Shown: positions 51,305-61,335 of the stretch, piece by piece
Layout of the letters: each line of letters opens with the position of its first letter
Numbering within the stretch: the stretch's first letter is position 1
Translations under genes and position numbers: made by a program
Notes under the pieces: model-generated
What the model was told of the DNA's origin: nothing
What the model saw: only the letters and a program-made list of their open reading frames with translations
Databases searched by the model: none
Source: Brevundimonas sp. MYb52
Lineage (GTDB): Bacteria > Pseudomonadota > Alphaproteobacteria > Caulobacterales > Caulobacteraceae
Length of the DNA stretch: 64,000 bases
NCBI RefSeq assembly: GCF_002979535.1
Contig: NZ_PCPB01000013.1
Location: 42,150-106,149, forward strand
Reading direction: 5' to 3'

Positions 51305-52569
51305 CAGTTGGCCTCCGTCTTCAGGCCCAGACCCGCGCCCTTCCAGCCATACCAGGCCACGACCACGAAGCAGGCGGCGGGCAGCAGGAAGGCGATGTTG
51401 GCGCCGTACAGGTCGGCCAGCTTGCCCATGGGCCAGGGCAAAAGTACGCCACCGCCGATGGCCATGACCATGAGGGACGAGGCCTTCTTGGTGTGGACCC
51501 CCAGGCCCGTGGTGCCCAGGGCGAAGATGGTGGCGAACATGGTCGACATGAAGAAGAAGACGGCGATCAGGGCGATCGGCGACACCTTGTCGATGCCGGC
51601 GGCGACGATCAGCGTCAGGATGACGTTGATGACGCCATAGGTGGTCAGCAGGGTGCGCGGCTTGACCTTCAGCAGCAGGGCCGTGGCGGCGAAGCGGCCG
51701 ACCAGATAGCCGATGGCGGCCAGCGACAGCATGAAGGCGCCTTGCTGCGAGCTGAGGCCCGCCCAGTTGTGCGTCACCAGGTTGATGAAGTAGGCGCCGA
51801 TGCCGACCTGGGCGCCGATGTAGAGGGCCTGGGTCACCACGCCGGCGATGAAGTGTGGTTGTTGCGACAGGGGCTTGGCGGGCGCGTCGCCATCGACAGC
51901 GGCGCCGTGGTCGGACAGGCCAGTTTCGGGCAGACGGGCGCGCCAGACGACGGCGGCGAAGACCAGGACCGCGACGGCGATCAGGCCATAGACGATCTGG
52001 ATCGAGCGGGTGGCGCCGCCCAGAGCTTCGGTGGTCGAGGGGCTGAAGAAGACCGCGCCGCCGATCATCGGACCGATGAAGACGCCGAGCGCATTGAACG
52101 ACTGGGCCAGGTTCAGGCGCTGCGAGGCCTTGGCTGGGTCGCCCAGGACGTTGACGTAGGTGTCAGCCGAGGTCTCCAGCACGCACAGGCCGGCCGCCAG
52201 GACGAACATGGAGCCGACGAAGGGCAGGAAGCTGCCGGCGTCAGCCGCCGGAATGAAGAGCAGGGCGCCGATGGCGGTCAGGCCCAGGCCCGAGACGATG
52301 CCGAACTTGTAGCCGCGCGCGTTCAGCAACATGCCGGCGGGCAGGCTGAGCAGAAGATAGGCGCCGAAATAGGCGATCTGCAGCCACGAGCTGTCCGCCT
52401 GGCTGATGCTGAGCGTCTCCTGGAAATGCTTGTTCAGCACGTCCAGCAGGCCATAGGCCAGGCCCCAGATCAGGAAGCAGCCGATGGCGAAGGCCAGCGG
52501 GCCGCGTAGGTTGCCGGCGGGGAAGGCAAGACCCCCAGGGGTGTGGGCGGCGTCGGTTTCGATACTCAT
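51304..52569 (-). CDS. MFS sugar transporter (FucP-like)
   Basis: A 421-residue carrier with about twelve helices. The N-terminal GCFLIWGLAYGLLDVLNKHFQ matches the fucose/glucose-galactose FucP family, in which the D-x-x-N motif is typical. It should bring the released sugar (L-rhamnose by context) or a disaccharide across the inner membrane with protons. The ATG opening MSIETDAAH has AAGAGGA upstream; the frame extends further without similarity. It overlaps the glycosidase start by one base. Confidence 0.86.
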   Translation of the reverse strand: MSIETDAAHTPGGLAFPAGNLRGPLAFAIGCFLIWGLAYGLLDVLNKHFQETLSISQADSSWLQIAYFGAYLLLSLPAGMLLNARGYKFGIVSGLGLTAIGALLFIPAADAGSFLPFVGSMFVLAAGLCVLETSADTYVNVLGDPAKASQRLNLAQSFNALGVFIGPMIGGAVFFSPSTTEALGGATRSIQIVYGLIAVAVLVFAAVVWRARLPETGLSDHGAAVDGDAPAKPLSQQPHFIAGVVTQALYIGAQVGIGAYFINLVTHNWAGLSSQQGAFMLSLAAIGYLVGRFAATALLLKVKPRTLLTTYGVINVILTLIVAAGIDKVSPIALIAVFFFMSTMFATIFALGTTGLGVHTKKASSLMVMAIGGGVLLPWPMGKLADLYGANIAFLLPAACFVVVAWYGWKGAGLGLKTEAN

Positions 52570-52633
52570 GTCGTCCTCTTGAGCGTCCTCGGGACCGGCG
52601 CCGTCTTGATGCGGGCTCGGCGTATGATGGGGG

Positions 52634-53536
52634 TCAGATGCGGTAGATCGCCTCGGCGTTGGCGGCGAACAGGCGGTCGCGCTCATCGGCCGAGAAGGCG
52701 GCGGTGATGGCGTCGAAGGCGGAATAGAAGGCGTCGAAGCTGCCGTGCACCCGCTCGACCGGGAAGTCGCTGGCGAACATGGCGCGGTGCGTCCCGAAGG
52801 TCTCGATGCAGGTCAGCACGATGGGACGGATGCTGTCGGGCGTCCAAGCGCGGTCGGTGATGCCGAGGCCGGAAAGCTTGATCGAGACCTGCGGGCGCTC
52901 GGCCAGGGCCTTCAGCCCGGCGCGCCAGATCGCCAGGCCTTCGGCGTCGCGGTCGGTCGGCAGGCCCGCGTGGTTGATGATCAAGGAAATGTCGGGATGA
53001 GCGTCGGCCAGTTCGACCGCGCTGGCCATCTGCGACGGATAGAGCTGCAGGTCGAAGGACAGGCTGTGTCGCGCAAGCTTGCCGAAGCCCGCGCGCCATA
53101 TAGGGTCCTGCAGGGGATCGGCGGGATTGTAGGTCTTCTTAGGGTCGGCGTGCCAGCAGACGATCTGGCGCACGCCTCGGACGTTGCGTCGGGCGGCGTG
53201 AGCGTCCAGCAGGGCGTCCAGATCGGGATCGGTCAGATCGGCGCCGGCGACGATGCCGTGGGGATAGCCGTAGGTGTCGGCCAGGGCTTGAAGCCAGTCG
53301 GTTTCGGCCAACTGATGACCGCGCGGCTGGCCGGCCTCGACGTGGACGATCTTGTCCACGCGCCAGTTCGTCGTGTCGGCCAGATAGTCTTTCAGCAGGT
53401 AGTCGCGGTGCGCGATCGGGGACATGTCCCCCGCCGGATTGTTCGGCAGGGGATCGTCTTGCAGCCAGCCATAGCGGGCGCGCGACAGGTCCCACAGGTG
53501 GACGTGGCAGTCGACGATGCGAAGGTCGCGGCCCAC
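52634..53536 (-). CDS. L-rhamnono-1,4-lactonase (amidohydrolase family 2)
   Basis: A 300-residue TIM-barrel hydrolase. The metal motif HVH occurs in RIVDCHVHLWDLS (about residues 6-18), then IINHAGLP and a terminal Asp in FASDFPVERV. The family includes L-rhamnono- and L-fucono-lactonases. In the non-phosphorylated L-rhamnose route it opens L-rhamnonolactone to L-rhamnonate. The GTG start at 53536 has AGGAG eight bases upstream, while the frame extends upstream over the SDR stop with no similarity. It lies 11 bases after the SDR gene and before the carrier. Confidence 0.85.
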   Translation of the reverse strand: MGRDLRIVDCHVHLWDLSRARYGWLQDDPLPNNPAGDMSPIAHRDYLLKDYLADTTNWRVDKIVHVEAGQPRGHQLAETDWLQALADTYGYPHGIVAGADLTDPDLDALLDAHAARRNVRGVRQIVCWHADPKKTYNPADPLQDPIWRAGFGKLARHSLSFDLQLYPSQMASAVELADAHPDISLIINHAGLPTDRDAEGLAIWRAGLKALAERPQVSIKLSGLGITDRAWTPDSIRPIVLTCIETFGTHRAMFASDFPVERVHGSFDAFYSAFDAITAAFSADERDRLFAANAEAIYRI

Positions 53537-53547
53537 CTGCGGCGCTC

Positions 53548-54297
53548 CTAGTAGGTCGTGCGGCCGCCCGACGTATCGAACGTCGAGGCGGTGGTGAAGC
53601 TGCATTCTTCGGACGCCATGAAGCAGACCATGGCGGCGCTTTCATCGACTTCGCCCAAGCGGCCCATGGGGATCTTGGAGCGCATGTAGTCGACCTGGCT
53701 CTGGGGCAGTTGCGCCAGGATGGGGCTCTCGAAGGTGGCGGGGGTCAGGCTGTTGGCGATGACGCCCTTGCCGGCCAGTTCCTTGCCCAGCGACTTGGTG
53801 AAGCCGATCACCCCGGCCTTGGACGCCGAATAGGCCGAGGCGTTGGGGTTGCCCTCCTTGCCCGCGACCGAGGCCACGTTGACGATGCGGCCATAGTCGT
53901 TGGCCAGCATGTAGGGGACAATGGCGCGCGAGCAGTAGAAGACGCCGTTCAGATTGATGTCGACCACGCGCTTCCAGCTGTCGAGCGGGAACTCGTGCAC
54001 CGGCACGGTCGCGCCGGTGATGCCGGCCGAGGCGACCAGGATGTCGATGCGACCCAGAGCCTCATGCGAGGTCCTGGCGGCGGCTTCGACGGCCTCAGGG
54101 TCGGAGACGTCCAGCGCCACGACGGCGGTGGCGCCCACTTCGTCGGCGGCGGCTTTCAGCGCGTCAGCGTTGAGGTCCCAGAGAACGACCTTGCCGCCCT
54201 CGGCGACGATGCGGGCGGCCGAGGCCTTGCCCAGACCCGAGGCGCCGCCCGTCACGACGGCCGTGCGGCCGGTGAAACGTCCCTGATAGGCGCTCAT
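53548..54297 (-). CDS. SDR dehydrogenase, probable 2-keto-3-deoxy-L-rhamnonate 4-dehydrogenase
   Basis: A 249-residue NAD(P)-dependent short-chain dehydrogenase. The cofactor loop is TGGASGLGKA (16-25) and the active site has Ser in NVASVAGK with YSASK. It shares an operon with the diketo-acid hydrolase (ATGA overlap) and the L-rhamnonate dehydratase. Oxidation of 2-keto-3-deoxy-L-rhamnonate to 2,4-diketo-3-deoxy-L-rhamnonate is the step missing otherwise, so that is the best assignment; the L-rhamnose dehydrogenase role is better met by the SDR at 57339. Confidence 0.8.
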   Translation of the reverse strand: MSAYQGRFTGRTAVVTGGASGLGKASAARIVAEGGKVVLWDLNADALKAAADEVGATAVVALDVSDPEAVEAAARTSHEALGRIDILVASAGITGATVPVHEFPLDSWKRVVDINLNGVFYCSRAIVPYMLANDYGRIVNVASVAGKEGNPNASAYSASKAGVIGFTKSLGKELAGKGVIANSLTPATFESPILAQLPQSQVDYMRSKIPMGRLGEVDESAAMVCFMASEECSFTTASTFDTSGGRTTY

Positions 54298-55157
54298 GCG
54301 ACCACGTCCTTGGACCAGGCGACGACCGACTGGCGCTGGCTGCCCAGTTTCTCGATGCCCAGTTCCATCACGTCGCCGGCCTTGAGGTAGAAGGGCTCGG
54401 GCTTCTGGCCCAGGCCGACGCCGGGCGGCGTGCCGGTGGTGATCAGGTCGCCCGGTTCCAGGGTCATGAACTGGCTGACGTAGGAGACGATTTCGGCCAC
54501 GCCGAAGATCATGGTCTGGGTGTTGCCGGTCTGCATGCGCTTGCCGTTGAGGTCCAGCCACATGTCCAGGCTCTGGACGTCGCCGACTTCATCCGTGGTG
54601 ACGATCCAGGGGCCAACCGGGCCGAAGGTGTCGCAACCCTTGCCCTTGTCCCAGGTGCCGCCGCGCTCGGTCTGGAAGGCGCGTTCCGATACGTCGTTGA
54701 TCAGGACATAGCCCGCGACGTGGTCCAGGGCGTCGGCCTGTTCGACGTAGGAGGCGCGCTGGCCGATGACGATGCCAAGCTCGACTTCCCAATCGGTCTT
54801 CTCAGAGCCGCGAGGGATGACAACGGTGTCGTTCGGGCCCGTCAGGCAGGAGACGGCCTTGGTGAAGACCACGGGCTCCGCCGGGATGGGCAGGTTGGAC
54901 TCGGCGGCGTGGTCGGCGAAGTTCAGGCCGATGGCGATGAATTTGCGCACGCCGTTGACCGGCACGCCATAGCGCGGCTGGCCCTCGACCAGGGGCAGGG
55001 TCTCGGGATCAATCGCCTTCAGCGCGGCCAGGCCTTCGCCCCACAACTGCTCGGGGGTGATGTCGGCGACGACGCCGGACAGGTCGCGGATGCGACCTTG
55101 GGCATCCAGGGCGCCGGGCTTTTCCTGGCCCACAGGGCCATAACGCAGGAGTTTCAT
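54294..55157 (-). CDS. Fumarylacetoacetate hydrolase family, probable 2,4-diketo-3-deoxy-L-rhamnonate hydrolase
   Basis: A 287-residue FAH-fold hydrolase. The conserved GLNFADHAAESNL and WEVELGIVIG, with two glutamates for the metal, and GTPPGVGLG are in place. In the non-phosphorylated L-rhamnose pathway the enzyme cleaves 2,4-diketo-3-deoxy-L-rhamnonate to pyruvate and L-lactate. It is coupled to the SDR gene by ATGA and follows the dehydratase by 13 bases. Confidence 0.87.
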   Translation of the reverse strand: MKLLRYGPVGQEKPGALDAQGRIRDLSGVVADITPEQLWGEGLAALKAIDPETLPLVEGQPRYGVPVNGVRKFIAIGLNFADHAAESNLPIPAEPVVFTKAVSCLTGPNDTVVIPRGSEKTDWEVELGIVIGQRASYVEQADALDHVAGYVLINDVSERAFQTERGGTWDKGKGCDTFGPVGPWIVTTDEVGDVQSLDMWLDLNGKRMQTGNTQTMIFGVAEIVSYVSQFMTLEPGDLITTGTPPGVGLGQKPEPFYLKAGDVMELGIEKLGSQRQSVVAWSKDVVA

Positions 55158-55170
55158 AGGGTATGCCTTC

Positions 55171-56364
55171 TTAGCGGGCGTAGGGGCGATGCAGGGCGAT
55201 GTCGCGGTTCAGCTCGACGCCGAAACCGGGCGTGTCGGGAACCTTCAGCTTGCCGTTCACGGGGACGGGCTCGCCGATTAGCTGCGGATGGAACATGGGC
55301 ACGACCTCGTCGGCGCCGGGGGCCATCATCAGGAACTCGGCGAACGGGCTGTTATGGCGCGTCACGACGAAGTGGTAGGAATAGACGGACGACCCGTGCG
55401 GGATCATCAGCACGCCCTTGGCGTCGGCCATGGCGGAAATCTTGATCAGTTCGGTCACGCCGCCGCACCAGCCCACGTCGGGCTGGATGATGTCGCAGCA
55501 TTCCATTTCCAGCAGCATGCGGAAGCCCCAGCGGGTGGCCTCGTGCTCGCCGGTGGTGACCAGCATGCCCTTGGGGGCATTCTTCTTCAGCGCCTGATAG
55601 CCCCAGTAGTCGTCGGGGCTCAGGGCCTCTTCGATCCACTTCAGACCCATCTTGTGGGCTTCATGGGCCAGGCGGGTGGCGTAGTTGAGGTCCAGCGCCA
55701 TCCAGCAGTCGAACATCAGCCAGAAGTCGTCGCCGCAGGCGTTGCGCATAGCTTCAAGCTCGGCCAGGTTTTTGCGTAGGCCTTCCTCGCCCTCGGCCGG
55801 GCCGTGGTGCAGGGGCATCTTGCCGCCGATGAAGCCCAGTTCCTTGGCTTTGTCGGGGCGTGCGCCGGTGGCGTAGAAGGTCAGCTCGTCGCGCACCGGC
55901 CCGCCGAGCATGGCGAAGACCGGCTCCTGACGCAGGCGGCCCAGCAGGTCCCACAGCGCCAGATCGACGCCGGAGATGGCGTTCACCACCAGACCCTTGC
56001 GGCCGTAATACTGGGTGGAGAAATACATCTGGTCCCAGATCTTCTCGACCTCGGACGGATCGCGCCCTTCGAGGAAGCGGGCCAGATGCTTCTCGACGAT
56101 ATAGGCGGCGGGTTCGCCGCCGGTCGTGACGGCGAAGCCGACCACGCCGTTGTCGGCCTCGATCTCGACCACCAGGGTGCCCAGCACATTGATGCCGAAG
56201 CTGCGGCGGCTCTGGCGGTACTCGGGGTACTTGGCCATCGGCGTGGCGATGTGATCGTCGATCCAGTGGCCGTCGCCCTGATCGTGATAGTCGGCGCCGC
56301 CGCCGGTTCCGTCGTTTTTCACGACGAAAGCGCGGACGTGTTTGATTTTCGGCAGGCGGCTCAT
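55171..56364 (-). CDS. rhmD: L-rhamnonate dehydratase
   Basis: A 397-residue enolase-superfamily enzyme that makes 2-keto-3-deoxy-L-rhamnonate. The block [20 protein letters not shown] is particular to L-rhamnonate dehydratases. The metal and catalytic residues lie in [33 protein letters not shown] and a His in [12 protein letters not shown]. The ATG at 56364 was preferred to a TTG two codons upstream. First gene of the minus-strand operon, divergent from an IclR regulator across 141 bases. Confidence 0.93.
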   Translation of the reverse strand: MSRLPKIKHVRAFVVKNDGTGGGADYHDQGDGHWIDDHIATPMAKYPEYRQSRRSFGINVLGTLVVEIEADNGVVGFAVTTGGEPAAYIVEKHLARFLEGRDPSEVEKIWDQMYFSTQYYGRKGLVVNAISGVDLALWDLLGRLRQEPVFAMLGGPVRDELTFYATGARPDKAKELGFIGGKMPLHHGPAEGEEGLRKNLAELEAMRNACGDDFWLMFDCWMALDLNYATRLAHEAHKMGLKWIEEALSPDDYWGYQALKKNAPKGMLVTTGEHEATRWGFRMLLEMECCDIIQPDVGWCGGVTELIKISAMADAKGVLMIPHGSSVYSYHFVVTRHNSPFAEFLMMAPGADEVVPMFHPQLIGEPVPVNGKLKVPDTPGFGVELNRDIALHRPYAR

Positions 56365-56373
56365 TGGCAAATC

Positions 56374-56386
56374 ACCGAAATACGGT
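56374..56386. promoter_or_regulatory. Small palindrome in the rhmD/IclR divergent promoter
   Basis: ACCG-AAATA-CGGT lies ten bases upstream of the rhmD start (minus strand) in the 141-base divergent region. It might be an IclR binding site, but the arms are only four bases and other half-sites were not clear. Confidence 0.3.
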
Positions 56387-56505
56387 AATCCGCTCCCATC
56401 ATGCGGGATTTCACTGGCGTTCCTCCGTGCGACCCGTCAAACTTGCCAACCATTTGAGCGGCCCGCTTGCGTGTTTTGCTACATTCTGGGAATGAGGATT
56501 ACGAG

Positions 56506-57312
56506 ATGGGACGAATGACGTCAATCAAGACCGAGCAAGTCGAGGGCGAAGAGGAAACCGGGGTCAAGGCCTCCGGCAGCCAGACCCTGCTGCGTGGTCT
56601 GGATGTCATCGATGCGCTGATCGACGGCTCCCTGCCGCTGGCCGAGCTGTCCGAGAAGCTGGAGCTGACGCGCAGCACCACCCACCGCCTGGCCTCGGCC
56701 CTGGTGGATCGTCGCCTGCTGTCCTTCCGCCCACGCGAGGGCTACAGCCTCGGCCCGAAGCTGCTGGAGTTGGGCCACGCCGCCAGCCAGCAGATGCATC
56801 TGCCGCGCGTGGCGCGCCCCTATCTGGAACATCTGTCGGCGGTGACCGACGACACGGTCCATCTGGGCGTGCTGGACGGCCGTTTCGCGCTCTATCTGGA
56901 CAAGGTGCCAGGGCGGCGTCGGGTCAACATCGGATCGCGCCTGGGGGAGCGTCACCCCATCGCCTCGACCGGTCTGGGCAAGGCGCTGATCCTCGACAAG
57001 TCCGAGCCGGAATGGAGCGATTTCTACGCCCCCGAGGGCACGGCCTTTGATTCCGCCGCCCGCGCGGTCTGGATGGAGCGGATGCGCGGCTATGCGCAAA
57101 AGGGCTACGCCTTCGACCTGGAAGAAAACGAGGATCAGGTCCGCTGCGTCGCTGCGCCGATCCGTTCGGTCGACGGCCATGTGGTCGCCGCGATCAGCGT
57201 CTCGTCCGCCGCCCAATACATGTCCGACGCCCGGATGGCCGAGCTGACCAAGACGGTCACCGACGCCGCCAACGCCATCAGCGGCGACCTGGGCTGGACC
57301 CCCAAACCCTGA
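56506..57312 (+). CDS. IclR-family transcriptional regulator
   Basis: A 268-residue regulator. The N-terminal winged HTH is seen in SQTLLRGLDVIDALIDGSL (24-42) and LELTRSTTHRLASALVDRRL. The C-terminal effector domain has ARPYLEHLSAVTDDTVHLGV and IGSRLGERHPIASTGLGKA, as in all IclR proteins. GAGGA stands eight bases before the ATG at 56506; a second ATG three codons later is possible. It lies between the rhmD operon and the L-rhamnose dehydrogenase/lactate dehydrogenase genes and probably controls both in response to a pathway intermediate. Confidence 0.9.
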   Translation: MGRMTSIKTEQVEGEEETGVKASGSQTLLRGLDVIDALIDGSLPLAELSEKLELTRSTTHRLASALVDRRLLSFRPREGYSLGPKLLELGHAASQQMHLPRVARPYLEHLSAVTDDTVHLGVLDGRFALYLDKVPGRRRVNIGSRLGERHPIASTGLGKALILDKSEPEWSDFYAPEGTAFDSAARAVWMERMRGYAQKGYAFDLEENEDQVRCVAAPIRSVDGHVVAAISVSSAAQYMSDARMAELTKTVTDAANAISGDLGWTPKP

Positions 57313-57338
57313 ATCAACTGAGACTGTACGGAGCCCCC

Positions 57339-58100
57339 ATGCTGCTTAAAGACAAGGTCGTCCTCATCACCGGAGGATCGCGAGGCATCGGGGCCGCTGT
57401 GGCCGTGGAAATGGCCAAACAGGGCGCGGACGTGGCCATCAACAGCCACTCGGGCGGCGCGGCTGCGGCTGAAGTGATCGCGGCGGTCGAGGCCCATGGT
57501 CGGCGCTGCATCTCGGTTGAGGGCGACGTGGCCCTGCCGGAAACGGCGGCGGCCTTTGTGCAGGCGGCGGTCGAGGCCTTTGGCAAGGTGGACGTCTTCG
57601 TCTCCAACGCCGGCATCTGCCCCTTCCACGCTTTCCTCGACATGCCCGCCGAGACGCTGAAGCGGACCATGGAGGTCAACCTGCACGGCGCCTACTTCAT
57701 GACCCAGGCGGCGGCCAATCAGATGGTCAAGCAGGGGAAGGGCGGGGCCATTGTCGCCATCAGCTCGATCTCGGCCCTGGTCGGCGGCGAGTTCCAGACC
57801 CACTACACCCCGACCAAGGCGGGCGTGCACAGCCTGATGCAGTCCTGCGCTATCGCCCTGGGCAAGCACGGCATCCGCTGCAACTCGGTGCTGCCGGGCA
57901 CCATCCTGACCGACATCAACAAGGACGACCTGGCCGATCCGGCCAAGCGTGAATACATGGAAGGCCGCATCCCGCTGGGCCGTCTGGGCCAGCCCGAAGA
58001 CATCGGCGGCGCGGTCGCCTTCCTGGCCTCGGACATGGCGGCCTATGTCACCGGCGCGGCCCTGCTGGTCGACGGCGGCGCCTTTGTGAACCTGCAATAG
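57339..58100 (+). CDS. L-rhamnose 1-dehydrogenase (SDR)
   Basis: A 253-residue short-chain dehydrogenase that would oxidise L-rhamnose to L-rhamnonolactone. The cofactor loop is [10 protein letters not shown] (11-20). The active site segment [20 protein letters not shown] with YTPTK is the pattern of L-rhamnose dehydrogenases, as is [21 protein letters not shown] stands six bases before the ATG. It follows the IclR gene by 26 bases and precedes the FMN-dependent dehydrogenase, so one transcript is likely. Confidence 0.88.
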   Translation: MLLKDKVVLITGGSRGIGAAVAVEMAKQGADVAINSHSGGAAAAEVIAAVEAHGRRCISVEGDVALPETAAAFVQAAVEAFGKVDVFVSNAGICPFHAFLDMPAETLKRTMEVNLHGAYFMTQAAANQMVKQGKGGAIVAISSISALVGGEFQTHYTPTKAGVHSLMQSCAIALGKHGIRCNSVLPGTILTDINKDDLADPAKREYMEGRIPLGRLGQPEDIGGAVAFLASDMAAYVTGAALLVDGGAFVNLQ

Positions 58101-58110
58101 GGCGCGTGGC

Positions 58111-59250
58111 GTGAAGGCGGCCTCCATCACCGACTATCGCGAGCTGGCGCGCCGGCGTCTGCCGCGCTTCCTGTTCGAGTACATTGACGGCGGCTCCTAC
58201 GCCGAGACGACGCTGGGGCGGAACGTCAGCGATCTACGCGACGTGGCCCTGCGCCAGCGGGTGCTGCGCGACGTGTCGGACATCGACCTGTCGGCGACCC
58301 TGTTCGGTCAGAAGATCAGCCTGCCGGTCGCGCTTGCGCCCGTCGGGCTGGCGGGGATGAACGCCCGGCGCGGGGAGGTTCAGGCCGCCCGCGCCGCCGC
58401 TGCGTTTGGCGTGCCCTTCACCCTGTCCACGGTCGGGGCCTGTTCGATCGGTGAGGTGGCGGAGGGCAGCCCGACGCCCTTCTGGTTCCAGCTCTACATG
58501 ATCCGTGATCGGGCCTTCATGGCGGATTTGCTGGATCTGGCCGAGGCGGCGAAATGCCCGGCCCTGATCTTCACCGTCGACATGCCGGTGCCGGGTTCGC
58601 GCTATCGCGACTATCACTCGGGTCTGGCGGGGGCCTCGGGCTTCTTCGGCGACGTGCGCCGGGCGATGCAGGCGGTGGCCCATCCGGCCTGGGCCTGGGA
58701 CGTCGGCGTCCGGGGCGGTCCCCATTCGCTGGGCAATGTCGCGCCGGTGCTGAAGGGCAAGACCGGTATCGACGACTTCTTCGCCTGGATGCGCGACAAC
58801 TTCGACCCCACCGTGACCTGGGACGATCTGGCCTGGGTGCGTGAACGCTGGAAAGGACCGCTGATCATCAAGGGCGTGCTGGACGCCGACGACGCCCGAC
58901 GCGTCGCCGATCTGGGCGCTGACGGCCTGGTGGTGTCGAACCACGGGGGGCGGCAACTGGACGGCGTCCTGTCCTCGACCCGCGCCCTGCCGCCCATCGC
59001 CGACGCGGTGGAGGGGCGGCTGACGGTCCTGGCTGACGGCGGGGTCCGCAGCGGTCTGGACGTGGCGCGGATGATGGCCCTGGGCGCCGACGGCGTGCTG
59101 ATCGGCCGGGCCTGGGCCTATGCCCTGGCCGCGCGTGGCGAGGCGGGCGTCAGCCATGTCCTCAACCTGATGGCCGCCGAGATGAAGGTGGCCATGGCCC
59201 TGACCGGGGTCACCCGCGTCGATCAGTTGGACCGCACCACCCTGGCCTGA
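58111..59250 (+). CDS. lldD: FMN-dependent L-lactate dehydrogenase (alpha-hydroxy-acid oxidase family)
   Basis: A 379-residue TIM-barrel flavoenzyme that oxidises L-lactate to pyruvate at the membrane. The start [20 protein letters not shown] and the substrate-binding tail [10 protein letters not shown] are diagnostic, with LADGGVRSG binding the FMN phosphate. The start is a GTG ten bases after the previous stop; the ribosome-binding site is weak. Its place next to the L-rhamnose genes makes sense because the diketo-acid hydrolase releases L-lactate. Confidence 0.9.
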   Translation: MKAASITDYRELARRRLPRFLFEYIDGGSYAETTLGRNVSDLRDVALRQRVLRDVSDIDLSATLFGQKISLPVALAPVGLAGMNARRGEVQAARAAAAFGVPFTLSTVGACSIGEVAEGSPTPFWFQLYMIRDRAFMADLLDLAEAAKCPALIFTVDMPVPGSRYRDYHSGLAGASGFFGDVRRAMQAVAHPAWAWDVGVRGGPHSLGNVAPVLKGKTGIDDFFAWMRDNFDPTVTWDDLAWVRERWKGPLIIKGVLDADDARRVADLGADGLVVSNHGGRQLDGVLSSTRALPPIADAVEGRLTVLADGGVRSGLDVARMMALGADGVLIGRAWAYALAARGEAGVSHVLNLMAAEMKVAMALTGVTRVDQLDRTTLA

Positions 59251-59270
59251 TCAGGCGGCGCTGGCGGGGG

Positions 59271-60668
59271 CTACTTCCCCGCCAGGCTGTGGCGACGGCC
59301 ATAGGCCAGATAGACGGCGATCCCGGCCAGGTTCCAGAACAGGAACCACAGGTGGGTCTTCTGCGGCAGACTGGCCAACAGATAGAGGCAGCCGGCGATG
59401 GCGATCGGCCCGACCACCCAGGCCAGGGGCGTGCGGAAGCCGCGCGGCGCGTCGGGGGCGCGGCGGCGCATGATCAGCATACAGGCCGCCACCGCCGTAA
59501 AGGCCACCAGCGACCCGGCATTGGCCAGGGCGACGATCTCGTCCAGCGGCAGGAACAGGCTGATGGCGCCGACGATGGCGACGGTGAACAGGGTGATGCG
59601 GATCGGCCGCCCGCCCTTGGACACCTTGGACAGGCCATGCGGCAGCAGACCGTCACGGGCCATGACGAAGAAGATGCGGCTCTGGCCATAGAAGAAGGCC
59701 ATGATGACGGTCGGCAGGGTGATGACGGCGGTCACCGCCAGGAAGTGGGCGGCGCCGGGCTGGTTGATCTCGCGCAGGATCAGGGCCAGGGGCTCGGGGC
59801 TGTTGGCGAAGCGGATGAAGGGCGTGGCCCCCAGGGCCGCCAGGGCGATCACCGTATAGATGGCGGCGCAGGCGAACATGGAGCCGATGATGCCGATGGC
59901 CAGATCGCGCTTGGGATTGCGGGTTTCCTCGGCGGCGGTGGCGATGGCGTCAAAGCCGTAGAAGGCCGAGAAGATGATGGCGGCCGCCGCCATGACCCCG
60001 CGCTCGATCCCGTCGGCGCCCATGTTGCGGGCGAAGCCATAGGGGCTGAAGGGCTCCAGGTTGGCGGCGTCGAAATGGGGCAGGGCGAACCAGACGAAGA
60101 CGGCCAGGGCCGACAGCTTCACCGCCACCAGGATCATGGTCAGGCTGGCGCTCTTGCGCGTGCCGGCGATCAGCAGGGCCGCGACCAGGGCGATGACGAA
60201 CAGGGCGGGCAGGTTGGCGATCCCGCCCGCGTGCGGGGCCTGCATCAGGGCCATGGGCACGCCCGCCCAGCCGTTCAGCAAGGGGGCGGCATAGCCCGAC
60301 CAACTGACGGCCACGGCGCTGACCACTAGACTGTATTCCAGGATCAGGCTCCAGCCGATGATCCAGGCGAAGACCTCGCCCATGACGACGTAGCTATAGG
60401 TATAGGCGCTGCCCGAGGCTGGGATCATCGAGGCCATCTCGGCATAGGCCAGGGCGGCGCAGGCGCAGACAAAGCCGGCGATCAGGAAGGATAGCAGGAC
60501 CGCGGGGCCCGCCTTGTCGGCGCCGATGCCGATCAGGGTCAGGATGCCGGTGCCGACGATGGCGCCGACGCCCATGGCGATCAGATGCGGCCAGCTCAGG
60601 GTGCGGGGCAGGGCCTGGGCATTGTGAGTGTCGGCGTCGATGCGCTTGCGTGCGTTCCAGCGGCCCAT
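59271..60668 (-). CDS. APC-family amino acid permease
   Basis: A 465-residue transporter with about twelve helices. The first helix carries GVGAIVGTGI (33-42), the APC signature, and the sixth AAIIFSAFYGFDAIATAAEE. The protein resembles cationic amino acid (CAT/YfnA-like) permeases; the substrate is not certain. The start MGRWNARKRID has no good ribosome-binding site, but the frame further upstream is low-complexity. Convergent with the lactate dehydrogenase gene. Confidence 0.9.
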   Translation of the reverse strand: MGRWNARKRIDADTHNAQALPRTLSWPHLIAMGVGAIVGTGILTLIGIGADKAGPAVLLSFLIAGFVCACAALAYAEMASMIPASGSAYTYSYVVMGEVFAWIIGWSLILEYSLVVSAVAVSWSGYAAPLLNGWAGVPMALMQAPHAGGIANLPALFVIALVAALLIAGTRKSASLTMILVAVKLSALAVFVWFALPHFDAANLEPFSPYGFARNMGADGIERGVMAAAAIIFSAFYGFDAIATAAEETRNPKRDLAIGIIGSMFACAAIYTVIALAALGATPFIRFANSPEPLALILREINQPGAAHFLAVTAVITLPTVIMAFFYGQSRIFFVMARDGLLPHGLSKVSKGGRPIRITLFTVAIVGAISLFLPLDEIVALANAGSLVAFTAVAACMLIMRRRAPDAPRGFRTPLAWVVGPIAIAGCLYLLASLPQKTHLWFLFWNLAGIAVYLAYGRRHSLAGK

Positions 60669-60781
60669 GTGGCGGTTCCCGGGGAGGTGGCGTCCATTGT
60701 CGCACGGATCGAGGGTGCGGAAAAACGGACGGGGTCGGCTGGAAACGGCAATAAAAGGGCGTTTTTGTGGGCGCGGCTCTC

Positions 60782-61315
60782 CTAGAGCGGCGTTTGCAGG
60801 ATGGCGACGGCCTCTTCGCACAGGGCGATGCGCTGGCGCTCGAACTCGATACCGGCCTTCAGCACGAGGTGTTGCAGACGCTGTTCGCGTGCGGCGGGGG
60901 CGCTCGGGTAATGCCGCGCCTCGATGGCCAGATAGGCGGCCAGCTTGTCGCGGTGGCGGGCGGCGACGGCCTCCAGTTCCTCCGCCAGGCCGGTGGGGCC
61001 GACCACGGCCTCGGCCCGCAGCCGCACCATCAGCTCGTCGCGGATGGCGGGTGGATCCTGATGCTCGCCGATCCATCGTTGAAGTTCGGCGCGACCGGGC
61101 GCCAGGATGCAGAAGCGCCGCTTGCCCCCGCGCGCGCCCTCGACCGGCGCGGCCTCGACCCAACCCGCCGCTTCGAGGCGGGCCAGCTCGCGATAGATTT
61201 GCTGATGCGTCGCCTGCCAGAAATAGCCGATCGAGCGGTCAAAGCGGTTAGCCAGCTCGGACCCCGAACCGGGGCGTTCGGCCAGCGACGTCAGAAGGGC
61301 GTGAGGCAGGGACAT
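60782..61315 (-). CDS. PadR-family transcriptional regulator
   Basis: A 177-residue regulator. The winged HTH occupies the N-terminus (PHALLTSLAERPGSGSELANRF, then HQQIYRELARLEAAGWVE), and a helical dimerisation domain follows. PadR proteins usually repress detoxification or aromatic acid genes. It is the third gene of the fadH-SnoaL-padR group on the minus strand and might control that group and the permease. Confidence 0.88.
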   Translation of the reverse strand: MSLPHALLTSLAERPGSGSELANRFDRSIGYFWQATHQQIYRELARLEAAGWVEAAPVEGARGGKRRFCILAPGRAELQRWIGEHQDPPAIRDELMVRLRAEAVVGPTGLAEELEAVAARHRDKLAAYLAIEARHYPSAPAAREQRLQHLVLKAGIEFERQRIALCEEAVAILQTPL

Positions 61316-61335
61316 GGGGTCTGGATAGCCGAAGC

